From Rubrobacteraceae bacterium (GTDB taxonomy: Bacteria > Actinomycetota > Rubrobacteria > Rubrobacterales > Rubrobacteraceae), in the NCBI GenBank assembly GCA_029240775.1, contig JARDZQ010000004.1:1-18385 (forward strand): DNA of 18,385 bases, written 5' to 3'. The notes under the pieces were generated by a model. The model ran no database searches. It worked only from the letters and a program-made list of their open reading frames with translations, and had not been told where the DNA came from. A program made the position numbers and the translations under genes. Within the stretch, counting starts at the first letter, position 1. Every line of letters starts with the position of its first letter. Shown one piece after another: positions 12,550 to 18,385 of this stretch.

Positions 12550-13599
12550 ATGGCCGAGGTAAGCAGGGTCGGGATGCTGACGGGAGGCGGGGACGCGCCA
12601 GGGCTTAACGGCGTGATCCGGGCCGTCACCATGAAGTCCATCGAGGACTACGGCTACGAGGTAGCTGGCATTAGGCGCGGCTGGAAGGGACTTCTGGATC
12701 CCGAATCGGATTCCGTGCAGCCTCTGGGGGTAGACGACGTCCGCTACATCTTGCAGGAGGGCGGCACCAAGCTCCTCTCCTCGCGCACCAACCCCTACAA
12801 GAACGAGGGCGACGCCGAGAAGGTGGTAAAGAACCTGGAGGAGTTCGGCATAGACGCCCTCGTAGCCATCGGCGGCGACGACACTCTGGGGGTAGCCAAG
12901 CGTCTCTACGACGACTTCGGAGTGCAGGTCGTAGGGTGCCCCAAGACCATTGACAACGATCTCTCGGCTACCGACACGACCTTCGGCTACGACACTGCCG
13001 TCTCCATCGCTACCGAGGCCATAGACAGGATAAGGACCACGGCCAGGAGCCATGAGAGGATCATCGTCGTCGAGGTCATGGGGCGGCATGCGGGTTGGAT
13101 CACCTGGGGCGCCGGCCTCGCCTCGGCCGCGAACGTTACCCTGATCCCCGAGGTGGAGCCGGACCTAGAGGCGATTACCGACCTCTTCAAGAAGCGCGCC
13201 GAGCGGGGCGAAAAGTGGGGGATCGTCGCCGTCAGCGAGGGGGTGACCTTCAGCGAGGACTTCGTGACCCAGACGGAGGAGAAGGACGAGTTCGGCCACG
13301 TCCGCCTCGGCGGCGTCGGCGAGGGCCTGGCCGGGGAGCTCAAGGAGCGAACCGGAATAGACACCCGTCACGTCGTCCTCGGACACCTGCAGCGCGGCGG
13401 CACCCCGACCGCCTTCGACCGCATCCTCTCGACCCGCTACGGCCTGCGCGCGGCCGAGGCCGTCAAGAACGGCGAGTGGGGGCAGATGGTCGCGCTCAGG
13501 GGTAGCGACGTCGTCACCGTCTCCCTCGACGAGGCCACAGCCGAGACCAAGACCGTCCCAGACGACCTGTACAGGGCCCTCCAGACCTTCTTCGGTTAA
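12550..13599 (+). CDS. pfkA: 6-phosphofructokinase, pyrophosphate-type active-site residues
   Basis: A 349-residue phosphofructokinase with TGGGDAPGLNGVIR at the N-terminus, the GGDDT phosphoryl-donor loop at 108-112, the catalytic PKTIDND at 131-137 (Asp135 is the expected base), VEVMGRHAGWI and GHLQRGGTPTAFDR. In this family a Gly after GGD/GGE (E. coli position 104) goes with ATP, and Asp there plus Lys in PKTIDND goes with pyrophosphate. Here they are Asp111 and Lys132, so it is probably a reversible PPi-dependent enzyme (pfp), as in Amycolatopsis. I chose ATG 12550, preceded by GGAGAGGG-type sequence; an in-frame extension to 12247 runs antisense through the kinase relic. It would serve glycolysis or gluconeogenesis. 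Confidence 0.93.
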   Translation: MAEVSRVGMLTGGGDAPGLNGVIRAVTMKSIEDYGYEVAGIRRGWKGLLDPESDSVQPLGVDDVRYILQEGGTKLLSSRTNPYKNEGDAEKVVKNLEEFGIDALVAIGGDDTLGVAKRLYDDFGVQVVGCPKTIDNDLSATDTTFGYDTAVSIATEAIDRIRTTARSHERIIVVEVMGRHAGWITWGAGLASAANVTLIPEVEPDLEAITDLFKKRAERGEKWGIVAVSEGVTFSEDFVTQTEEKDEFGHVRLGGVGEGLAGELKERTGIDTRHVVLGHLQRGGTPTAFDRILSTRYGLRAAEAVKNGEWGQMVALRGSDVVTVSLDEATAETKTVPDDLYRALQTFFG

Positions 13600-13633
13600 C
13601 GATAAAGTCTGGTTCCCGCGGGGCGATCGAGAC

Positions 13634-13795
13634 GTGCGCTCCCCGGCGTGGATTGTCGCCTACGCGGTCACCCTCGCTCTGCTCGGGGTGGCCTACGTCG
13701 CGGTCGTCTTCTTCGGCCGCGGGATCGCGCTCGCCTTCGCCCTCGCCGCGCTGGTGACGGTCCTCGTTGCCCTGGTGCTGGCGCTGAAGAGGTGA
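13634..13795 (+). CDS. Two-helix mini membrane protein
   Basis: A 53-residue ORF starting at GTG: a short N-terminus (MRSPAW), a hydrophobic helix (IVAYAVTLALLGVAYVAVVFF), a Gly-Arg-Gly turn, and a second helix (ALAFALAALVTVLVALVLAL) ending in Lys-Arg. This is a clean helical hairpin with positively charged ends. Codon positions are strongly GC-rich at the third base. It starts 34 bp after the phosphofructokinase stop and ends 16 bp before the converging accA stop. The ribosome binding site is weak (GGGG about 10 nt upstream). I recognise no family. It is probably read through from the phosphofructokinase transcript. Confidence 0.5.
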   Translation: MRSPAWIVAYAVTLALLGVAYVAVVFFGRGIALAFALAALVTVLVALVLALKR

Positions 13796-13811
13796 GCAAT
13801 CCGCCAGAGAG

Positions 13812-14774
13812 CTAGCCGGTATCCCCCGCGGCGTGAGTACCGATGCGGCGGTAGCGCTCGTGGCGAGCCTCGATGAGAGCTCCGGGGTCGGCTTCCGAGA
13901 GACCGGAGATCACACGGTCCAGAGCGTCGCCGACCTCCCGGATCGCGGTCTCTGGCTCCTTGTGCGCCCCGCCCAAGGGCTCCGGGAGGACCTCGTCCAC
14001 GATGCCGTGCTGCTTGAGGTCTCTCGCGGTCAGCTTGAGCGCCTCTGCGGCCTCGGCGGCGCGGCCAGGGTCGCGGAAGATTATGGAGGCGCACGCCTCC
14101 GGGGCTATGACCGATAGGTAGGAGTTCTCGAGCATCCCCACGTAGTCCGCGACGCACATCGCGAGTGCGCCGCCCGAGCCTCCTTCGCCGATGATTATCG
14201 AGATGACTGGCACCGGGGCTCTCGCGAGCGCCATGAGGTCGGCGGAGATGGCCCACGCCTGCCCCCGCTCCTCGCCGCCGCGCCCGGCAAAAGCCCCCGG
14301 CGTGTCCACCAGAACCACGATCGGGAGCCCGAAGCGCCCGGCGAGCTCGTAGAGACGTTTCACCTTGCGGTAGCCCTCCGGGTGGGCCATGCCGAAGTTG
14401 CCCTTGACCCGACTCCTAGTATCCCCGCCCTTGTCGTGGCCGAGGAGGACGACGTTGTGGCCGCCGCGCTTCAGCCTCGCGAGACCGCCGCGCACAGCGG
14501 GGTCGTCGCCGAAGAAGCGGTCGCCAGAGAGTTCGTAGAAGTCGTCGGAGAGCACGTCGCGGTAGGCGCGGAAGTTCGGGCGATCCGGGTGGCGCGCGAC
14601 CTGCACGCGCTGGTATGGGGAGAGGTTAGCGTAAATCCGGCGCTTCGCGGTGTCGAGCGCGCCTTCGAGGCGCGAGATCTCCGCCTGCAACCCGGCGCTC
14701 GGGCCCGCGAGCCGGTGCAGCTCGGCGATCCGCTCTTCCAGCTCCCTTATGGGGCGCTCGAACTCCAGGATCAC
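13812..14774 (-). CDS. accA: Acetyl-CoA carboxylase carboxyltransferase subunit alpha
   Basis: A 320-residue AccA, the usual length. The N-terminal helical region (LEFERPIRELEERIAEL), the hallmark NLSPYQRVQVARHPDRP, HDKGGDTRSRVKGNFGMAHPEGYRK, VDTPGAFAGRGGEERGQAWAI and the crotonase-fold oxyanion segment IIGEGGSGGALAM are all present. With AccD it forms the carboxyltransferase that moves CO2 from biotin to acetyl-CoA, giving malonyl-CoA for fatty acid synthesis. The GTG start overlaps the accD stop as GTGA, so the two subunits are translationally coupled. It is the last gene of the trpF-trpB-trpA-accD-accA series. The biotin carboxylase and carrier genes are not in this window. Confidence 0.97.
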   Translation of the reverse strand: MILEFERPIRELEERIAELHRLAGPSAGLQAEISRLEGALDTAKRRIYANLSPYQRVQVARHPDRPNFRAYRDVLSDDFYELSGDRFFGDDPAVRGGLARLKRGGHNVVLLGHDKGGDTRSRVKGNFGMAHPEGYRKVKRLYELAGRFGLPIVVLVDTPGAFAGRGGEERGQAWAISADLMALARAPVPVISIIIGEGGSGGALAMCVADYVGMLENSYLSVIAPEACASIIFRDPGRAAEAAEALKLTARDLKQHGIVDEVLPEPLGGAHKEPETAIREVGDALDRVISGLSEADPGALIEARHERYRRIGTHAAGDTG

Positions 14775-15616
14775 GCGACGAACCCCAGCAGTCTCTCGAG
14801 GTCGCCTTTGAGCGCAAGCCGGTGCACTATCCTGTCCACCATCCCATGGTCTCTCTGGAACTCGGCCGTCTGGAAACCCTCGGGCAGCCTCTCGCGCGTC
14901 GTCTGCTCGATGACCCGCGCCCCCGCGAACCCGATCCTGGCCCCAGGCTCGGCGATGATGACGTCCGCCGCCGTAGCGAAGGAGGCCGTAACCCCTCCGA
15001 AGGTCGGGTCCGTCAACACCGAGACGTAGGGCAACGAACCTTCTATGTACCTTGTGAGAGCGACGCTCGTCTTGGCCAGCTGCATCAGCGAGTAGACGCC
15101 CTCGTACATCCGGGCTCCCCCCGACGCCGAGACGGCCACGAGCGGTAGTCCTTCGGCTGAGGCGAGCTCGATGGTCCGGGCGACCCGCTCGCCGACCACG
15201 CTCCCCATCGACCCCCCGATGAACCGGAAGTCCATGACAGCGAGCGCCACGGGCCTGCCCCCGATCTTCCCGACCCCGCTCACGACCGCGTCGGAGAGCC
15301 CGGTGTTCATTCTCGCCCGCGAGAGCCGCTCTTCATACCCCTCGAAGCCGAGCGGGTCCCCCGCCGTCATGCCCCGGTCACGCTCCTCGAAGCTGCCTGA
15401 GTCCGTGAGGAGCCTTATACGCTCCGGCGCGGGCAAGGGAAAGTGGAACTCGCAGTGAGGACAGACGTTGAACCGGGTCAAGAGATCCTTCTCGTAGATC
15501 GGCTGCCCGCACCGCTCGCACTTGGTGAAGCCCGCGTCGTCCATCGGGCCGACCCCGCTCTCGGTCTCCGGGACCGTTCGCGTGTACTCCCGCCGCTTGC
15601 TAAGCCAGTTCCTGAT
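14771..15616 (-). CDS. accD: Acetyl-CoA carboxylase carboxyltransferase subunit beta, probable AUC start
   Basis: AccD carries a four-Cys zinc finger (Cys33, 36, 52, 55: CERCGQPIYEKDL then VCPHCEFHF) and a crotonase-fold core (VSASGGARMYEGVYSLMQLAK, SYVLTDPTFGGVTASFA-like segment, GARIGFAG). From the first ATG (15544) it would be 257 residues and lack the family's N-terminus. The same frame stays open upstream and encodes RNWLSKRREYTRTVPETE, matching the K-R-x-Y-x-x-V-P start of other AccD proteins. That stretch has no ATG, GTG or TTG before an in-frame TGA, but an ATC at 15616 has GGAGG 6 nt upstream, giving 281 residues, the normal length. I therefore place the start at ATC; 15544 is the conservative alternative. 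It overlaps trpA by 17 bp and accA by 4 bp. Confidence 0.93.
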   Translation of the reverse strand: MRNWLSKRREYTRTVPETESGVGPMDDAGFTKCERCGQPIYEKDLLTRFNVCPHCEFHFPLPAPERIRLLTDSGSFEERDRGMTAGDPLGFEGYEERLSRARMNTGLSDAVVSGVGKIGGRPVALAVMDFRFIGGSMGSVVGERVARTIELASAEGLPLVAVSASGGARMYEGVYSLMQLAKTSVALTRYIEGSLPYVSVLTDPTFGGVTASFATAADVIIAEPGARIGFAGARVIEQTTRERLPEGFQTAEFQRDHGMVDRIVHRLALKGDLERLLGFVA

Positions 15617-16409
15617 AGCGTCCCTCCGACCTCACGACGCCCGAGAGCGCCTCGCGCACCCTGCGCAGCCACGCCCCTGCCCCCTCCGCACCGCGCTCCC
15701 CGACGAGCTGCATCAGCTTGCTCCCGATGATCACACCGTCCGCCTCCGCAGCAGCCTCGGCAGCCGCCTCCGGCGACCCGATTCCGAACCCCAGAGCGAC
15801 CGGCGCCTCGGCCTTCGAGCGCACCCGTCGCAACAGCTCCACAGCGCCGGGGGGCAGCGCGTCGCGCACGCCCGTCACCCCCGCCACCGAGACGCAGTAG
15901 ACGAACCCCGTGGCCAACTCGCCCACCCGCTCGAGGCGCTCGTCCGTCGAGGTCGGTGCCACTAGCGGACAGAAAGCGACTCCGGCATCCGAGGAGAGCC
16001 GTGCGAACTCCCCGGCCTCGTCCACAGGGAGGTCGGGGATCACCAGCCCCGAGACCCCTGCGGAGGCGGCGTCGCGCAGGAACTTCTCGACGCCGCGAGC
16101 GAAGATCACGTTGAAGTAAAGGAGGAAGACTACGGGCACGCGATCGGCGAAGCCGCCCGCGAGCTCCAGGCAGTAGTCCAGGTCGGCCCCGTTCTCGAGG
16201 GCCCGGGTCGCGGTGGCCTGGATCGTTGGCCCGTCGGCCAGAGGATCTGAGAAGGGGACCCCGATCTCGACCACGTCAGCCCCCGCCTCGACGTAGGCCT
16301 CCCCGACCTCCCGCGCGCCCTCCAGGGTGGGATATCCACCGGTTAGGTATGGGATGAGCGCCACCCGGTCGTCCCGAAAAGCCGACCGGAGCCTCTCGCT
16401 ACCCTTCAC
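15600..16409 (-). CDS. trpA: Tryptophan synthase alpha subunit
   Basis: A 269-residue TIM barrel that cleaves indole-3-glycerol phosphate to indole and glyceraldehyde 3-phosphate; indole is channelled to TrpB. The signature DVVEIGVPFSDPLADGPTIQ gives catalytic Glu48 and Asp59, and later segments SGLVIPDLPVDE, FCPLVAPTSTDERL, GFVYCVSVAGVTG and ALGFGIGSPE are standard. The GTG start at 16409 overlaps the end of trpB by 11 bp. Its last 17 bp carry the ribosome-binding region and proposed AUC start of accD. All expected active-site residues are present. Confidence 0.97.
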   Translation of the reverse strand: MKGSERLRSAFRDDRVALIPYLTGGYPTLEGAREVGEAYVEAGADVVEIGVPFSDPLADGPTIQATATRALENGADLDYCLELAGGFADRVPVVFLLYFNVIFARGVEKFLRDAASAGVSGLVIPDLPVDEAGEFARLSSDAGVAFCPLVAPTSTDERLERVGELATGFVYCVSVAGVTGVRDALPPGAVELLRRVRSKAEAPVALGFGIGSPEAAAEAAAEADGVIIGSKLMQLVGERGAEGAGAWLRRVREALSGVVRSEGRYQELA

Positions 16410-17619
16410 CGGAGACTTCTTCCACTTCGCCGGTACCGATGCCCAGCGCTTCAGCCACTACCTCTACGTCCTTGTCACCGCGGCCCGAGAGGTTTATGAC
16501 CAGGTTTTTGTCGGGTCCGAGCTCCTTAGCCACCCTCTCGGCGTAGAAGATCGCGTGCGCCGTCTCGAGCGCCGGGATGATGCCTTCGAGGCGCGAGCAG
16601 AGGGTGAAGGCTTCGAGGGCTTCCTCGTCGGTGACGCTCGCATACTGGGCGAGCCCTTCGTCCTTGAGGTAGGCGTGCTCCGGGCCGGTCGCCGGGTAGT
16701 CCAGTCCGGCGGAGATCGAGTGCGCCTCCCGGATCTGGCCCCCCACCGTCTGCAACACGTAGCTCAGGGCGCCGTGCAAGACGCCGAGGCGGCCCTCCGC
16801 GAGAGATGCCCCGTGCTCGCCGCTCGCGAGCCCCCGCCCCGCGGCCTCCACCCCGACGAGCCTCACGCCCTCGCGCCCGATAAAGGGGTGAAACGCCCCT
16901 ATCGCGTTCGAACCCGCACCGACGCAAGCTACGATCGCGTCCGGGTCCCCTCCGAACCGCTCGCGGGCCTGCGCCTCTAGCTCGCGGCCGATTATCTTCT
17001 GGAAGTCGCGCACGATCCGCGGATAAGGGCTCGGCCCGACGACGCTCCCGATGATGTAGTGGGTGTCCTCGACGTTCGTGACCCAGTCCCGGATCGCTTC
17101 GTTAACCGCATCCTTGAGCGTGCGCGAACCGCTCACGACCGGAACGACCTCGGCGCCGAGCAACTTCATCCGCACCACGTTGAGCCTCTGGCGGCGCGTG
17201 TCCTCCTCGCCCATGTAGACAACGCACTCTTTCCCGTACAGGGCGGCGACCGTGGCGGTTGCGACGCCGTGCTGTCCGGCGCCGGTCTCGGCGATGATGC
17301 GGCGCTTGCCCATCCTGTCGGCGAGCAGGATCTGGCCCAGAGTGTTGTTGATCTTGTGCGCCCCCGTGTGCGCAAGGTCCTCGCGCTTGAACCAGACCTT
17401 CGCTCCACCCCACCTCTCGGTCAGGTGCGAGGCGAACATGAGCGGCGTAGGGCGCCCTACGAAGTCCCGCGAGAGAGAGTCAAGCTCCTCGACAAACTCG
17501 GGGTCGTCCCTGTAGCGCTCGTAGGCTTCTTCGAGCTCCTCGAGCGCGTGGATCAGGGTCTCGGGAACGTAGCGCCCGCCGAAGGCGCCGAAGTATCCGC
17601 TCTCAACCTTTTGCCGCAC
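16399..17619 (-). CDS. trpB: Tryptophan synthase beta subunit
   Basis: A 406-residue PLP enzyme that condenses indole with serine. It opens with YFGAFGGRYVPETL, typical of the TrpB1 form. The PLP lysine is Lys89 in HTGAHKINN. IAETGAGQHGVATATVAALYG, VSGSRTLKDAVNEAIRDW, CVGAGSNAIGAFHPF and the C-terminal NLSGRGDKD phosphate site follow. GTG 17619 has GGAGG 7 nt upstream, located inside the end of trpF, which it overlaps by 17 bp. It also overlaps trpA by 11 bp. The interlocked genes indicate one transcript and matched subunit ratios. Confidence 0.98.
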   Translation of the reverse strand: MRQKVESGYFGAFGGRYVPETLIHALEELEEAYERYRDDPEFVEELDSLSRDFVGRPTPLMFASHLTERWGGAKVWFKREDLAHTGAHKINNTLGQILLADRMGKRRIIAETGAGQHGVATATVAALYGKECVVYMGEEDTRRQRLNVVRMKLLGAEVVPVVSGSRTLKDAVNEAIRDWVTNVEDTHYIIGSVVGPSPYPRIVRDFQKIIGRELEAQARERFGGDPDAIVACVGAGSNAIGAFHPFIGREGVRLVGVEAAGRGLASGEHGASLAEGRLGVLHGALSYVLQTVGGQIREAHSISAGLDYPATGPEHAYLKDEGLAQYASVTDEEALEAFTLCSRLEGIIPALETAHAIFYAERVAKELGPDKNLVINLSGRGDKDVEVVAEALGIGTGEVEEVSGEG

Positions 17620-18217
17620 GCACGAACCTCCGAACCCGCTCGCCGCTCTTCTTTCCGGGCCTCTCCTCCAGAGAACTCGAAGCGTCGACCCCGTACGGCT
17701 CGAAGAACTCGACGGCCTCCCGAACGTTCTCCGGCGTCAACCCCCCGGAGACGACGATGTTACCACGCCCCTTCACCGATTTCGCCAGCCCCCAATCGAA
17801 GGTTTCCCCCGTTCCCCCACGCGCCCGCGCGCTCCACGCATCCAGCATGAACAGATCCACCTCATACCTTTCGAGCGCCCCGAGCGCCTCCGTGTTACGC
17901 ACCCTGAGCGCTTTCATAACCGGGAGACCAGCGTTTCGTATGGCCGCCACCGTCTCGGGCGTCTCATCACCGTGCAGCTGCGCCAGATCCAACCCGACCT
18001 CGCGAGCAATCTGCAGCACCTCACCGGGCTCCGCGTCCACGAAGACGCCGACTTTCAGGATGTTCTCTGGCAGCGCGATGCTCACCTTGCGTGCCTCCTC
18101 GAGACTCACCTTGCGGGGGCTCTCGGCGAAGATCAGGCCGATCGCATCGGCGCCGGCGTCGACGGCCACGCGAGCGTCACCGGGGTTGGTTATCCCACAG
18201 ACCTTGGTGAACACCAT
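17603..18217 (-). CDS. trpF: Phosphoribosylanthranilate isomerase
   Basis: A 204-residue TIM-barrel isomerase acting in the third step from chorismate-derived anthranilate to tryptophan. KVCGIT carries the general-base Cys7, and FMLDAWS carries the general-acid Asp126, both at canonical positions; LAQLHGDE and VSGGLTPENV are also typical. The late phosphate-binding motif reads DASSSLE rather than the common DVSSGVE, a mild variation. It starts at ATG 18217, 9 nt after a TAGAAT hexamer and without a usable ribosome binding site, so it heads the operon on a probably leaderless mRNA. No other trp gene is visible in the 168 bp upstream, so trpE, trpD and trpC must lie elsewhere or further out. 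Confidence 0.97.
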   Translation of the reverse strand: MVFTKVCGITNPGDARVAVDAGADAIGLIFAESPRKVSLEEARKVSIALPENILKVGVFVDAEPGEVLQIAREVGLDLAQLHGDETPETVAAIRNAGLPVMKALRVRNTEALGALERYEVDLFMLDAWSARARGGTGETFDWGLAKSVKGRGNIVVSGGLTPENVREAVEFFEPYGVDASSSLEERPGKKSGERVRRFVRAAKG

Positions 18218-18226
18218 AACGAGGAG

Positions 18227-18257
18227 ATTCTACTCCTTATGCGGGACCTGATGTGAA
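18227..18257 (-). promoter_or_regulatory. Promoter of the trpFBA-accDA operon
   Basis: On the minus strand TTCACA (18257-18252) and TAGAAT (18232-18227) are separated by 19 bp, slightly long. The ATG follows 9 nt after the -10. AAGGAG just before TAGAAT is 15 nt from the ATG, too far to be its ribosome binding site. I see no leader peptide, T-box or attenuator hairpin between promoter and start. Confidence 0.4.
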
Positions 18258-18336
18258 CGATTCGGGGGCGTGCCTGCTACTAACCTTTTATCGAGTTGGG
18301 AGCAGACTACGGGTTCTCGGGATCCAGTTCCCACCG

Positions 18337-18360
18337 CGAGGGATTGCTAGCAATCCCTCG
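18337..18360. repeat. Perfect 24-bp palindrome
   Basis: CGAGGGATTGCT and its exact reverse complement lie back to back, able to form a 10-bp stem with a CTAG loop. Neither strand has a following T-run. It contains TTGCTAG on both strands, overlapping in sequence with the boxes before aceA, aceB and pfkA. It may be a terminator of a gene outside the window or an operator. I see no gene in 18258-18385. Confidence 0.6.
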
Positions 18361-18385
18361 ACGAACGCGGCGCAATTGCAGGCTG

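Noticed and set aside
12487..13089. N-terminal part of the long minus ORF continuing over pfkA
   Set aside because: Antisense to pfkA without domain similarity; only the part below about 12456 resembles a histidine kinase.
18258..18336. T-box or tRNA-like sequence upstream of trpF (GGGTTCTCGGGATCC and GGTGGGAAC-like stretches)
   Set aside because: No acceptor or anticodon arms can be assembled, the T-box core does not match, and the predicted trpF transcript starts downstream of it.
1..18385. CRISPR arrays, insertion sequences, phage genes, toxin-antitoxin or defence systems
   Set aside because: No regularly spaced repeats, transposase or integrase motifs, or defence-family domains were seen on either strand.

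Overview
The window is about 18.4 kb of GC-rich bacterial chromosome. GTG/TTG starts, genes that overlap by a few bases, the gene families present and their motifs all suggest Actinomycetota, most likely a Rubrobacter-type lineage. That assignment is inferred from gene content; I could not run a similarity search. I see no phage, insertion sequence, CRISPR array, tRNA or rRNA. Most of the window is central metabolism, with small hypothetical genes and decayed sequence in the gaps.

Layout: (1) 1-915, minus strand: a partial metallo-beta-lactamase-fold hydrolase, a DUF2795 protein and two doubtful micro-ORFs. (2) 1066-2673, plus: a three-gene redox operon (soluble sulfite-oxidase-like molybdoprotein, FAD/NAD(P) reductase, DUF6510 zinc-ribbon protein) ending at a strong bidirectional hairpin. 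(3) 2766-6427, minus: the glyoxylate shunt, aceB then aceA, each with its own upstream region, flanked by a small gene on each side. (4) 6538-7660: a 111-bp imperfect inverted repeat, then a LysR-type regulator on the plus strand. (5) 7720-9124: a TspO/MBR-like membrane protein divergent from a MarR regulator. (6) 9204-10740, plus: an isocitrate-dehydrogenase-like enzyme and a DUF4126 membrane protein. (7) 10746-12078, minus: a low-molecular-weight PTP and a fructosamine-kinase-family gene, overlapping. (8) 12112-12486: a fused relic of a histidine kinase and a LuxR-type response regulator. (9) 12550-13795, plus: a phosphofructokinase with pyrophosphate-type active-site residues and a two-helix mini membrane protein. 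(10) 13812-18217, minus: an overlapping trpF-trpB-trpA-accD-accA operon.

Functionally, isocitrate lyase, malate synthase and an isocitrate-dehydrogenase-like enzyme lie within 8 kb. The 9-mer GTTTGCTAG occurs as an inverted repeat before aceA, exactly once before the phosphofructokinase, and as a shorter version before aceB. This suggests shared control of the glyoxylate shunt and a reversible glycolytic step during growth on acetate or fatty acids, although a shared extended -10 promoter could also explain it. The main oddities are an accD reading frame whose only well-placed start is an AUC codon, three likely leaderless transcripts, the fused two-component relic and the inverted repeat upstream of the LysR gene.
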